IMG/VR virus record: IMGVR_UViG_3300017991_000062
Location: 1 to 64,000 of that record
Length of the DNA: 64,000 nt
DNA from: a virus
Direction: 5' to 3' (one strand)
A program made the translations under genes and the position numbers. Shown piece after piece: positions 22,829-31,649 of the stretch (within the stretch, counting starts at the first letter, position 1; each line of letters begins with the position of its first letter). Under the pieces are notes generated by a model. The model saw only the letters and a program-made list of their open reading frames with translations, had not been told where the DNA came from and did not search any database.

Positions 22829-25681
22829 ATGGGCTACGGCGTGAAGGACTTCCACTACTACTTCGCGGTCGACCGAGCCGACTACCGCAAGTTCGGGCAC
22901 CTGCTCCAGGGTGGCGACATTCTGGTCAGCTACGTGTACCTCCGAGAGGCGGCCGACAAGAAAGGCGAGTTCCTCGCGGACGTGAAGGCCCACAAGGGCC
23001 GGGTGATGCTGGACAGCGGCGGCTTCACCAACTTCTTCACGCCTGGCAGCGTCAAGTTCAAAGACTGGGCCGACTTCGTGAAGTCGAACCAGAGCTGGCT
23101 CGATGAGGTGGTGCAGTTCGACGACCTCAAGAGCAGGCGCAAGACGCTCGACTTCTACGACGAGGCCATCAAGCTCGGGCTCGACCCGCTGTTCGTGGAC
23201 CACCTGCGCTTCCACACCGAGAAGGATCGGGCCGGGAAAATCTGGAAGGCCAAGCCCAAGGTCTGCATCGCCGGCTTCGGCAAGGCCAAGCCCGACCAGG
23301 ACAAGAAGAGCCCGGTGTATGACGCGAAGCGGCTGCACGAGGCGTTCGTGCAGGGCCGCGAGGTGAAGACCGTCGTGCACATGCTCGGCGTCGGCAGCAT
23401 CAAGAAGTTCCTCCCGTGGCTCGACGTCATCCACAGCGTCGACTCGGCGAGCTGGGACAAGGCTGCGGCGTTCGGGAAGGTGCTGGTGCTCCAGGCGGAG
23501 GATCTGGGCGACGGTATCAAGATCCCGATCCTGAAGAACTACACCTACCCCGGCAACCCGCGGCGCACCGACCACCCGATCCCGCGCGAGCAGATGGACG
23601 CCGACTGGAACGGGCCGGTGAAGCGGCTCAAGCTCGACAAGTGGTCGGTCACGCAGCGGGCCAAGGGCGTCACCATCTACCACATGAAGCGCTATGTGGA
23701 GGCGGTGCGCAAGCTCGACCCGGTGAAGCTGACGAAGCAGCTCGAAGAGCTGCGCGCGGCCAAGGCCGAGGCGGGCTCGACCAGTTACTTCTTCCTCGGT
23801 GACGACTTCTGGTACGAGCCCGACCCGACGCCCGTGGCCAAGGACGACGGCGAGCAGCTCGACCGCGGCGAGGTCATGGGCCACCTGGAGCAGGCCGGTT
23901 CCTTCGTGGTGGTGCCCGGCTTTGTGTCGCTGGTCGGTTCGACGCTGACAGGCCAGGACGGTGACCCGGCCAAGGACGTCGACCTGCTCGTTCGCGCTGA
24001 CGAGGTGGACCCCAAGGTGGCGGTGAAGCTGGAGCGCCTGTTCCCGCCCGAGATGCAGGGCAAGGTCCACGTCGTCGGCGATGCCCAGGGCCCGAACTGG
24101 AAGCACCTGCCACTCTACGACCTGGTCGCCCGCAAGCGGGAGAAGCTGGTCGCAGTGGAGGTCGATGAGCCCGACTACCAACCCTTCCCGACGCAGCCTG
24201 GCGCTGGACGCCCGAACCTGACCAAGGTGGTGAAGCAGGGCACCGACCTCGACCCTGCCGAAACCGAGCTGACCCGGGAGGAGGCGCGCGAGCTGACGGA
24301 GGCGGTGCAGGGCGACCCCTACCAGGTGGAGCAGAAGGGGAAGCGGAAGTACCGCTTCGTCCTTCAGCACCACTACCGCGGCTTCTGGAGCGAGGACGAG
24401 CGGAAGCAGATCCGGTCGATGCTGCGTCAGGCCCAGGCCGCGGCCAAGGCCGGCGACACGAAGAAGGCCGAGGGGCTGCTCAATGGGGTGTGGTCCGACT
24501 TCAAGCCGGTGCGCCTCAAGTCCGACATCGACGCGGTGAAGACCGCTGCCCAGGCTGCCGAGGATGCGAGCGACGGCAACGTCGGCGCGGCCGTGCGGCG
24601 CAATCTGACCTCCGACGTTCCCGGGCTGGACAAGCTGGCCGGTGTCGAGGGCAGCATCGTCAACCTCGGCAACGTCCACACCGACCTGCGGATGGAGAGT
24701 CCGGCCGGTAAGTGGCTCGTTGGCTGGACGCTGGACACCCCCAAGGTCGCGCTCCAGACGCTCGACGGCAAGGCGCACAACCTGCTCCGCTGCAAGGTGA
24801 TGGACAACCGCGAGGGCGACAACATCGTCGCGCAGCGCAAGCTCGTCCAGCCGGTGTCGTGGCTCACCATCGTCAGCAAGGAGAAGCCCGTCGTGACGAC
24901 GGCGCCAGGCGAGGCCGGCTCGACTGCCGGCACCACTGGTGAGTTCCACTACGTCGACTCGGGCGAGGTCATCTTCGGCGTGCAGAAGACCGACTTCCAC
25001 GAGTACTTCCTCTTCCCCAAGTCGGGCAAGTGGGGCGGCCGGTGGGGCATCCAGATCGTGGAGGGGAAGCCCGACTATGAGAAGGCGCCCGGCGAGTTCT
25101 GGATGGCCAACCGGCCCGCGAAGACGCAGGAGCCGTACATCCAGACCCACGACCGGAAGAAGGAGGAGGCCAAGGCCAAGGAGGACGGGGTCGACGTGGT
25201 GTGGAACCCCGACACCGTGCCTGCGCTGCGGGCTGCCGGCTACAAGCCGCTCAAGGACGAGGTGAAGAAGGACGCGGACGACGTGGTGCGCGTCGCCCTC
25301 CAGGTTCCCATCGCGAAGGTTGCCAAGGAAGAGCGATACGTCATGGGAATCGTGATGGTCCCGGAGGCCACCGACGCCCACGGCGAGAAGGCCACGGCCA
25401 AGGAGATCCGGGAGGCCGCTCACAAATTTCTTGTCAGCGGAGCGAAGATCGGGTATCAACATCAAGAGATCCCAGGTGGCCTAGTACTGCTGGAGAGTTA
25501 CCTTGCCCCGGTCGAATTCAAGCTCGGTAACAAGACCATCCCGAAGGGGACGTGGCTCATGGCCGTGCGGGTCAATAACGATGAGGTCTGGAAAGAGGTC
25601 AAGGCCGGACGCATCACTGGGTTCAGCATCGAGGGCTACGCGAAGAAGGTCCCGCTGAAGCCGAAGCCGAAGGAGAGCTGA
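22829..25681 (+). CDS. DpdA-like transglycosylase fused to NTase-like, LigD-PE-like and XkdF prohead-protease domains
   Basis: A 950-residue multidomain protein after TAGGAGGCGTC. Residues about 1-300 resemble DpdA/TGT enzymes, which swap guanine for a 7-deazaguanine. VMLDSGGF (Asp62) matches the TGT substrate Asp. HMLGVGS... IHSVDSASW (Asp205) matches the nucleophile region. The TGT zinc cysteines are not visible. Residues about 365-445 hold a nucleotidyltransferase-like GS-x11-DVD pattern (Gly370-Ser371, Asp383, Asp385). Residues about 508-640 have RFVLQHH and VHTDLRMES, as in the LigD 3'-phosphoesterase family. Residues about 820-945 are XkdF-type protease (YVMGIVMVPEATDAHGE, KIGYQHQE, GFSIEGYAKK). 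It follows folE by eight bases and precedes the scaffold by one. The combination links DNA modification with head maturation. Confidence 0.85.
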   Translation: MGYGVKDFHYYFAVDRADYRKFGHLLQGGDILVSYVYLREAADKKGEFLADVKAHKGRVMLDSGGFTNFFTPGSVKFKDWADFVKSNQSWLDEVVQFDDLKSRRKTLDFYDEAIKLGLDPLFVDHLRFHTEKDRAGKIWKAKPKVCIAGFGKAKPDQDKKSPVYDAKRLHEAFVQGREVKTVVHMLGVGSIKKFLPWLDVIHSVDSASWDKAAAFGKVLVLQAEDLGDGIKIPILKNYTYPGNPRRTDHPIPREQMDADWNGPVKRLKLDKWSVTQRAKGVTIYHMKRYVEAVRKLDPVKLTKQLEELRAAKAEAGSTSYFFLGDDFWYEPDPTPVAKDDGEQLDRGEVMGHLEQAGSFVVVPGFVSLVGSTLTGQDGDPAKDVDLLVRADEVDPKVAVKLERLFPPEMQGKVHVVGDAQGPNWKHLPLYDLVARKREKLVAVEVDEPDYQPFPTQPGAGRPNLTKVVKQGTDLDPAETELTREEARELTEAVQGDPYQVEQKGKRKYRFVLQHHYRGFWSEDERKQIRSMLRQAQAAAKAGDTKKAEGLLNGVWSDFKPVRLKSDIDAVKTAAQAAEDASDGNVGAAVRRNLTSDVPGLDKLAGVEGSIVNLGNVHTDLRMESPAGKWLVGWTLDTPKVALQTLDGKAHNLLRCKVMDNREGDNIVAQRKLVQPVSWLTIVSKEKPVVTTAPGEAGSTAGTTGEFHYVDSGEVIFGVQKTDFHEYFLFPKSGKWGGRWGIQIVEGKPDYEKAPGEFWMANRPAKTQEPYIQTHDRKKEEAKAKEDGVDVVWNPDTVPALRAAGYKPLKDEVKKDADDVVRVALQVPIAKVAKEERYVMGIVMVPEATDAHGEKATAKEIREAAHKFLVSGAKIGYQHQEIPGGLVLLESYLAPVEFKLGNKTIPKGTWLMAVRVNNDEVWKEVKAGRITGFSIEGYAKKVPLKPKPKES

Positions 25682-25682
25682 C

Positions 25683-26732
25683 GTGTCCGACAAGGAAGCC
25701 CACACAGAACTTCGCGACATCCGGGTCACGAACGTCGACCTGGTGGACCAAGCTGCGAACGAGCAGAGCTTCGAGGTAGTCAAACGGAAGGAGGGCCGTA
25801 GCATGGCCGACAAGACCAAGGTGCGCAAGGACGCGGAGACCGAGGAGGAGCAGGTCGCGGAGGAGGTCGCCAGCGGCGCCGACACCGACACCAGCACCGA
25901 CACCGACACGGACACCGAGGCCGGGGCCGGCGGCGACTCCGATGGTGGGGAGGACAACTCCGAGGGCGACGACGCCACGCCCGTCGAGAAGGCGACCGCC
26001 GCGATGGTGGACCTCGTCGGCAAGCTGGAGGGCGTGCTCGACAGCCTGGTCGACAAGGGCAAGAAGGAGACCAAGGCCGAGGGCGAGGAGGACGAGGAGG
26101 AGACCGGCAAGACCAAGAAGGCCGAGCCCGCGGCGATGGTCAAGGCGTGCCTCGACAAGCTCTCCAAGATGGAGGACCTGCCCGAGGCGGCCAAGAAGCT
26201 CGTCGCCGACGCGGTCGACGCCCTGGCCAAGATGGGCGACGACTACCCCTCGGCCGCCGAGAAGGAGAAGGCCGAGAAGAAGAAGGCCGAGGAGAAGAAG
26301 AAGGCCGAGGGCGAGGACGACGAGGACGGCGAGGTCGCCAAGGCCGGCCGGAAGATCAGCGCCAAGAACGTCAAGGTCCTCCAGGCCGCGGCCGACTCCC
26401 TGGGCAAGGCCACCGAGGCGCTCACCGGCATGCTCAAGGAGGCCAAGGGCGGCGACGACGAGGAGGAGACCGGCAAGACCAAGAAGTCGGCCGACGCCTC
26501 CGACGCCGAGACCGAGGCCCTGGTCAAGCTGACCAAGGCGGCCGACACGCTGGTCGACGGCGTGGGCAAGCTGGCCAAGCGGCTCGACGACATCGAGGCC
26601 GGCGTGGGCATCACCAAGTCGCTCGGCGACGACGAGGGTGACGACACCAAGGTCGAGAAGTCGGGCGTCTGGACCGGCGAGGGGTCGAGCCTGGCGCTCG
26701 TCCCGCCGGGCTTCGGCGGCGCCAAGAAGTAG
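25683..26732 (+). CDS. Acidic scaffold-like protein
   Basis: This 349-residue protein starts at a GTG one base after the protease gene. The first 38 residues (ELRDIRVTNVDLVDQAANEQ) resemble the sequence that often follows XkdF domains. The rest is extremely rich in Glu, Lys, Ala and Asp with coiled-coil-like helices and a TDTDTDTE repeat. Location between protease and capsid and this composition indicate a head scaffold, probably cleaved by the XkdF domain. An internal ATG at 25803 after GGAGGG could give a shorter form lacking the N-terminal segment. Confidence 0.75.
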   Translation: MSDKEAHTELRDIRVTNVDLVDQAANEQSFEVVKRKEGRSMADKTKVRKDAETEEEQVAEEVASGADTDTSTDTDTDTEAGAGGDSDGGEDNSEGDDATPVEKATAAMVDLVGKLEGVLDSLVDKGKKETKAEGEEDEEETGKTKKAEPAAMVKACLDKLSKMEDLPEAAKKLVADAVDALAKMGDDYPSAAEKEKAEKKKAEEKKKAEGEDDEDGEVAKAGRKISAKNVKVLQAAADSLGKATEALTGMLKEAKGGDDEEETGKTKKSADASDAETEALVKLTKAADTLVDGVGKLAKRLDDIEAGVGITKSLGDDEGDDTKVEKSGVWTGEGSSLALVPPGFGGAKK

Positions 26733-26809
26733 TCAACCGCCGCGAAGGACGCGGTGCACCACAACGGACCCAGTGGGGTAACAGGGTCAGGAAGAGGAGG
26801 GACGAGACA

Positions 26810-28015
26810 ATGTCCGTACCGAACGAGGAAGTCCTGCGCAAGGCGGTCATCACCACCGATGCCATCACGTCGGCAGGCAAGCTCAACCCCGTCCAGGCGG
26901 ATCGGTTCATCGACTACGTCTGGGACATCACCAAGCTCAAGGGCCACGCGCGCACCGTGAAGTTCCGCGCCGAGGAGCTGTACATCGACAAGGTCGGTGT
27001 CGGCACCCGCGTCGCGGTCCCCAAGGTGGAGGCGGTGGACCCGGGCGTTCGCCGGGGCATCAGCACCTCGCGGGTGACCCTCCACCCCGAGGAGACGATG
27101 TGCCCCTTCGAGGTCTCCTACGAGATGCTCGATGAGAACCTGGAGGGCGAGGCCTTCGCCGAGCACCTCGTGAAGATGTTCGCGACCCAGTACGCGAACG
27201 ACACCGAGGAGCTGTTCATCCAGGGCGACAAGCTCGGCGCGGCCATCCTGGAGTCCGAGTACGTCGCGGGCGGCTCGACCACCCAGTACATCAAGGACGC
27301 CTACCTGGCCCTCCAGGACGGCTGGCTCACCCTGGCCCGGCAGGGCCACGGCGTCGACTTCGCGGGCGCGAACATCTCCAACCGGCTCTTCAGCCGGCTC
27401 ATCAACGCCCTGCCCGAGAAGTTCAAGCGGGACCGCTCCAAGCTGCGCTTCTTCACGAGCACGGACCTGGAGCAGAACTTCCGCGAGAAGACGGCCGCCC
27501 GCGCCACCGGCAAGGGCGACGACGCCCTGATGTCCAGCGCGCCGCTGACCCCCTTCGGCATCCCGCTCATCGGCATCCCGCTCCTCCCCTTCCAGCCGAA
27601 GACGGTGGAGCACCTGACCCTGACCGGCACCACGGCCGTCCCGCTCCTGTACAAGAACGTGACGAACGTGACCGTGCTCCCGAGCACCCTCGACAAGACG
27701 CCGACCACCCCGTACACCGAGGGCGCCGGCAACGACTACATCCTGGACGCGGTCAACGGCACCATCGCGCGTGATGCCGCCTCGACCATCCCGAGCGGTG
27801 CCACGGTCAAGGTCACCTACCAGGCGCAGGCCCAGATCATCCTGACCCACGAGTCGAACTTCATCATCGGCATGGGCCGCGACTCGATCCGCCTGGAGAG
27901 CGACCGCGACATCTTCAAGTCGACCCTCCAGTACTCGCTGACTGCGAAGGTCGCCTGCGAGTTCGAGGAGGCCGACGCCATCGCCTTCGGCTACAACGTC
28001 GGCCTCGGCGTCTAG
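26810..28015 (+). CDS. Major capsid protein (HK97 fold)
   Basis: A 401-residue protein with a strong AGGAGGG site. Position after protease and scaffold, size, and features such as an N-terminal helix, an E-loop-like stretch (RVAVPKVEAVDPGVRRGIST), and a C-terminal strand (LTHESNFIIGMGRDSIRLES) fit the HK97-fold capsid of PBSX/XkdG-type phages. The mid-part LSNRLFSRLINALPEKF region forms a P-domain helix. It is followed by a strong hairpin terminator, as expected for an abundant product. Confidence 0.85.
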   Translation: MSVPNEEVLRKAVITTDAITSAGKLNPVQADRFIDYVWDITKLKGHARTVKFRAEELYIDKVGVGTRVAVPKVEAVDPGVRRGISTSRVTLHPEETMCPFEVSYEMLDENLEGEAFAEHLVKMFATQYANDTEELFIQGDKLGAAILESEYVAGGSTTQYIKDAYLALQDGWLTLARQGHGVDFAGANISNRLFSRLINALPEKFKRDRSKLRFFTSTDLEQNFREKTAARATGKGDDALMSSAPLTPFGIPLIGIPLLPFQPKTVEHLTLTGTTAVPLLYKNVTNVTVLPSTLDKTPTTPYTEGAGNDYILDAVNGTIARDAASTIPSGATVKVTYQAQAQIILTHESNFIIGMGRDSIRLESDRDIFKSTLQYSLTAKVACEFEEADAIAFGYNVGLGV

Positions 28016-28052
28016 CGGCTGATGGTGCTGCTCGGTTCCTAGTGCGAATCCC

Positions 28053-28082
28053 GGCCGGGGCGGCTTCCGAGCCGCCCCGGCC
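28053..28082 (+). terminator. Perfect 12-bp hairpin after the capsid gene
   Basis: GGCCGGGGCGGC (28053-28064), loop TTCCGA, perfect complement 28071-28082. It lies 38 bases after the capsid stop and 34 before the next start. No U-tract follows, so it may be a partial terminator or a 3'-end-stabilising structure that raises capsid mRNA over downstream genes. Confidence 0.7.
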
Positions 28083-28115
28083 GTGCCCTGTCAACGCCCA
28101 AAGAGGAGGGACCTC

Positions 28116-28673
28116 ATGGCGACCGCCCGCAAGCCCAAGTCAGGGGCCAAGAAGAAGCCCGCTGCCAAGGCAAGCAAGAAGAAGCCGGCCAAGAAGAAGG
28201 CCGCGGCCAAGGCGAAGCCCAAGGCCAAGCCTGCGCCGCCTCCCGATCCCGATCCCGAGAAGATGCCCGAGTGCTATGGCGACAAGGACCGCCTGGACCC
28301 AGGTGACCCCGAGTGCATCGCCTGTCCGTCGATGGACGGCTGTGCCGACGAGGTCGCTCTGTCGCCCATCCCTGCCCGCGAGCCCGAGCCCGAGCCCGAG
28401 CCGGTCAAGGGCGGCCCGGTGACCACCGACGACCTCCCCAAGTCCGAGAAGAAGCCCCCGCGGCGGGCGAGGCCCCCCGTGGCGCCTGGCGCCGGGCTCG
28501 CGGTGCCCGACGGTGGTGCGGTGGTCACCCTGCTCCGTGGCGCGAGCGACACACCCTTCCTGGGTGGGCCGAAGTTCTTGAACGGCCACTCGCAGACCGT
28601 CCGCGACCCGAAGCAGGTGGCCGCGCTGAAGCTGAACCCCCGCTACTCGGTCGTGACGGCCGAGGACCAGTAG
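28116..28673 (+). CDS. Protein with histone-H1-like tail and Cys motif
   Basis: A 185-residue protein; the ATG follows GAGGAGGGACCTC. Residues about 4-42 are almost only Lys, Ala and Pro, like a histone H1 tail. Then comes CYGDKDRLDPGDPECIACPS with a fourth Cys (MDGC), a four-cysteine motif seen in small phage head-region proteins. The C-terminal third (VVTLLRGASDTPFLGGPKFL...) is an ordered small domain. Location right after the capsid suggests a virion or head-completion protein, with the tail possibly contacting DNA. Confidence 0.6.
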   Translation: MATARKPKSGAKKKPAAKASKKKPAKKKAAAKAKPKAKPAPPPDPDPEKMPECYGDKDRLDPGDPECIACPSMDGCADEVALSPIPAREPEPEPEPVKGGPVTTDDLPKSEKKPPRRARPPVAPGAGLAVPDGGAVVTLLRGASDTPFLGGPKFLNGHSQTVRDPKQVAALKLNPRYSVVTAEDQ

Positions 28674-28682
28674 GAGGACGCG

Positions 28683-29132
28683 ATGCCCTGGAAGGTACGA
28701 CTGTCCCGGCGCGGTTCGCTCCCCGTCGTGACCTCGGTTCGCAAGCTCGTCCTGGTCGGAGGCCGATGGGTCCGCGTGAGCGACCAGGAGAAGGCCGAGC
28801 TGGAGGACAGCGACGTCGCGGCCCGGCTGGAGTTCCGCGAGATGCCGACCGCTCCGCAGGATACGCCCGAGGCCCCCGTCGACCGTGCGGCGGCGGCCAA
28901 GGCCCGCGTGAAGGCCAAGGCCAAGGTGAAGGCCAAGGCCAAGGCTGACACCGAGGCTGCCCAGGCCCAGGCTGACCAGGAGCGCGAGGAGCGCGAGACG
29001 GCCGCCGCGGAGGAGGCCGCTGCCGAGGACAGCGACATCACCTCTCACGTTCCCGGCAAGGCGCAGCACGACAAGCCCAAGAAGCGGCGCGGCCGGAAGA
29101 AGAAGAAGGCTGCCGAGGGCGAGGGCGAGTAG
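28683..29132 (+). CDS. Hypothetical protein with Lys/Ala-rich C-terminus
   Basis: A 149-residue protein after AGGAGGACGCG. The N-terminal about 55 residues are a small beta-rich domain (VRKLVLVGGRWVRVSD). It is followed by a charged helical region of KAKAKVKAKAK type, an acidic stretch and a basic end (KKRRGRKKKK). This is the second of a run of capsid-proximal proteins with polycationic tails. The role is unknown; DNA or scaffold contact is inference. Confidence 0.6.
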   Translation: MPWKVRLSRRGSLPVVTSVRKLVLVGGRWVRVSDQEKAELEDSDVAARLEFREMPTAPQDTPEAPVDRAAAAKARVKAKAKVKAKAKADTEAAQAQADQEREERETAAAEEAAAEDSDITSHVPGKAQHDKPKKRRGRKKKKAAEGEGE

Positions 29133-29153
29133 TCGCATCATGCAGGGGGCGAC

Positions 29154-29549
29154 GTGCTCAAGGTCAACCTCCGCGATGGTCGGACTCTCACATTCGACCT
29201 CCTAGATCCTGCCGAGATGCAAGCCTGGTGTGCTCACCAGGCCGACCCCAAGTTCCAGTCAGAGATCACAGGCGCAGGCATCCAACACGACGGCACGCTG
29301 CTCGCCCTGCCGGTGCCCCAAGGCTTCCATCGCAAGGTGTACGAGGCCGAGGTGCTCTACCGAGGCAACGGCGACGGCCGAAAGGTTGCGGCCGAGCGCC
29401 TCACCTGCTACGCTGACTCCATCCGGCTGTCGGTCACGGCCCACCACGGCAACCGCCCCAGGGTCGTCAAATACGCCGCGGCCAAGGTCGGCCGAATGCG
29501 CTACAGCCCGGCCATCCACGGCCCGGTGAAGAAGGGAGATGAACGATGA
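29154..29549 (+). CDS. Hypothetical head-region protein
   Basis: A 131-residue protein starting at GTG. The sequence alternates strands and loops (LKVNLRDGRTLTFDLL at the start) and is well-behaved globular, without membrane segments. No family is recognised. Its stop overlaps the next ATG by four bases, coupling it to the following beta-rich protein. Confidence 0.5.
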   Translation: MLKVNLRDGRTLTFDLLDPAEMQAWCAHQADPKFQSEITGAGIQHDGTLLALPVPQGFHRKVYEAEVLYRGNGDGRKVAAERLTCYADSIRLSVTAHHGNRPRVVKYAAAKVGRMRYSPAIHGPVKKGDER

Positions 29550-30022
29550 GCGGCACTCACTACGAGGGCGGCACCCCCCACCTGGACGATCCGCGGCAGC
29601 TCGAACCGGACGCCGGGTCGTGCGAGGGTCACCCCATCCAGGCCAAGAAGCTGAACGTGAAGCGGGTGCAGCTCACGGGCGTCCTCGTGGCCGGCGCCAC
29701 GGTGCAGATCAACCCGCTGGAGTTTCGTGGCTCGCTGCGGCGTATCCAGGCGAAGAAGGTGAGTGGCTCGGCCGCGAACTACGACCTGGACTTCTACGTC
29801 AGCGATCCGGCCGGCAGCACACACCACGACTTCGACAAGATTCACTCGGTCGCCGGACTCGCGGTGGCGAGCGATCCCTACGACTCGGGCATCATCGACG
29901 TTCCCTACGAGAACGCCGACGCCCCGTCGAAGAGGCGCTCACTCTGGGTCACGGTCACGCCCGACGCGAGCGGCACCCCGAACGTGTTCGACATCCAGGT
30001 CATCGTCGAGCAGCGGGTGTGA
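29546..30022 (+). CDS. Beta-rich virion-type protein
   Basis: A 158-residue, Thr/Val/Asp-rich beta protein (VKRVQLTGVLVAGATVQINP, then YDLDFYVSDPAG, ending FDIQVIVEQRV). Its layout resembles phage decoration or head-fibre proteins. It has an ATGA overlap with the gene before. A promoter candidate lies between it and the next gene. Confidence 0.55.
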   Translation: MSGTHYEGGTPHLDDPRQLEPDAGSCEGHPIQAKKLNVKRVQLTGVLVAGATVQINPLEFRGSLRRIQAKKVSGSAANYDLDFYVSDPAGSTHHDFDKIHSVAGLAVASDPYDSGIIDVPYENADAPSKRRSLWVTVTPDASGTPNVFDIQVIVEQRV

Positions 30023-30033
30023 CCAGCAAGTTC

Positions 30034-30063
30034 GTGACACACGGAGGGGGTGAGTGGTAGACT
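30034..30063 (+). promoter_or_regulatory. Weak rightward promoter candidate
   Basis: GTGACA (30034-30039), 18-base spacer, TAGACT (30058-30063), in the 79-base gap before the 30102 gene. It matches consensus at five of six and four of six positions. It could give extra expression of the large structural protein downstream. Confidence 0.35.
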
Positions 30064-30101
30064 GACGCCGCGACAGGCGCACAAGCAAGGAGGGTTCCCC
30101 G

Positions 30102-31637
30102 ATGGCCGTTTCACTCATCCAGCTCGACCAGATCCGCAAGAGCTACGACTTCGACGACTCGCTCAACGCTGCGGCCATCGCAGGCATCGAGACGAGCGCC
30201 GTCGACCACCTCGACTTCCTCAAGGGAATGCTGTCCCAGACGAAGCGCATCATCCACGGCGCGGACGCTGGCAACTGGTACGACGACATCGAGAGCGCAG
30301 CCGAGCCGCTCAACGACCTGGCGGCGCGAGCCAAGCTCGAAGACAAGATGGGCCTCTGGGACCGGCTCAACCTCAACGACGTGAGCGTCCCGGCGACCCA
30401 GAACTACGTCCTGCTCACCGCGACCGGCAACACGGCGCCCGACAAGGTCATCGCCATCAACGCGACGACCGAGGGCGCGGCCACGGCGCAGCTCGCCGGG
30501 GCCGTGGGCTCGCACAGCCTGACCGAGCAGGCCGGCCCGAACCCGCTGGAGCCGAAGAACCTGTGCCAGGTGTTCGACGGCGCAACGGGCGACCCGATCC
30601 TGTCCAGCTCACGCCGGGTGTATGCCCTGCTCCAGGTCGGCAGCGCAGCCACGGACGGCAACGCCTTCGCTGACAGCGGCAACGACCAGGGGCAGCTCTC
30701 CTTCGTGCGGCCGAACGCGACCTACGACGACTTCGAGGCGTGCCCGGTCACCGACATCGAGAGCCAGAGCATCATCTACTCCTTCTCGTGGCGCCGGAAC
30801 CTCAACGACGTGCCAGAGGAGTACTTCCGCTCCAGCATCGCCTCGGCCGACCCGCAGGCCGGCGTGACCGTCAGCCTCGACGAGGCGTACAACGGGGCCG
30901 CCTTCATCACCGCGGACGGCGCGGACATCGACTTCCGCCTCGCAGACACGGTGGCCTTCAAGGTGCGCCTGGGCACGGGCAACGACCTCTTCAAGGTCAC
31001 CCGCACCGACACCGGGCCAGCGCACGAGGTGCAGATCGGCTCCGACGTCGCCACCTTCAACAACGACGCGGTGGATTCCGACTTCGCCAACGGTATGACC
31101 GTGGACTCCACCGGCCAGGCCATCAACATCGGCAAGACCGCGAACGGCGTGATCGACTCGGCTTCGGCCGAGCTGCGGGCCAACACGGGTGACGCCGAGG
31201 TCAGCGCGGCGAGCGGTGAGGTGCGGTTCACCTCCAGCCGCGACACCGACCTGGAGCTGGACGACGCGACGGCCGGCGCCATCAGCGGGCTCTTCGGCCA
31301 GACCTTCAGCTCCATCTCGGCGGCCATCAAGTACGCCGGGGAGCAGGGCGGCGTCGACCTGTCGCTGAAGGTGACGGTGCTCGCCTCGAACTACGCCCAG
31401 GGAGTCAACGTGCCTGGCGCCATCCAGGACATCACCGCGGCGCCCATCGACATGAACACCCCGGCCACGGTCGAGCAGCTCGTGTTCCTCAACGGCCGGC
31501 TGCTCTACGGCGGCAACGGGACCACGAAGAACGACGTGTACGCGGGCGACACCCCGGGCAGCGGTGACGTCAAGTTCGACTTCAGCAAGGGCGTGAAGAC
31601 GGGCGACGTCATCATCAGCGCGGTGCTCGCGCAGTAG
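30102..31637 (+). CDS. Large beta-rich structural protein
   Basis: A 511-residue protein following AAGGAGGG. The first about 110 residues are helical (LIQLDQIRKSYDFDDSLNAA, LDFLKGMLSQTKRII). The rest is a long, repetitive Thr/Ala/Asp/Gly beta sequence typical of phage surface or fibre proteins, with no Cys-rich or enzymatic motif. A helical head followed by beta repeats suits a capsid-anchored fibre or decoration protein. It is followed by a strong hairpin, suggesting high expression. Confidence 0.6.
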   Translation: MAVSLIQLDQIRKSYDFDDSLNAAAIAGIETSAVDHLDFLKGMLSQTKRIIHGADAGNWYDDIESAAEPLNDLAARAKLEDKMGLWDRLNLNDVSVPATQNYVLLTATGNTAPDKVIAINATTEGAATAQLAGAVGSHSLTEQAGPNPLEPKNLCQVFDGATGDPILSSSRRVYALLQVGSAATDGNAFADSGNDQGQLSFVRPNATYDDFEACPVTDIESQSIIYSFSWRRNLNDVPEEYFRSSIASADPQAGVTVSLDEAYNGAAFITADGADIDFRLADTVAFKVRLGTGNDLFKVTRTDTGPAHEVQIGSDVATFNNDAVDSDFANGMTVDSTGQAINIGKTANGVIDSASAELRANTGDAEVSAASGEVRFTSSRDTDLELDDATAGAISGLFGQTFSSISAAIKYAGEQGGVDLSLKVTVLASNYAQGVNVPGAIQDITAAPIDMNTPATVEQLVFLNGRLLYGGNGTTKNDVYAGDTPGSGDVKFDFSKGVKTGDVIISAVLAQ

Positions 31638-31649
31638 TAGCGCAACCCA

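Noticed and set aside
22643-25465. Very long leftward open frame (about 940 codons) opposite the DpdA fusion gene
   Set aside because: It is the complement of a GC-rich coding gene; its His/Val/Leu/Arg-rich translation, absence of ribosome site and conserved motifs on the other strand show it is a shadow.
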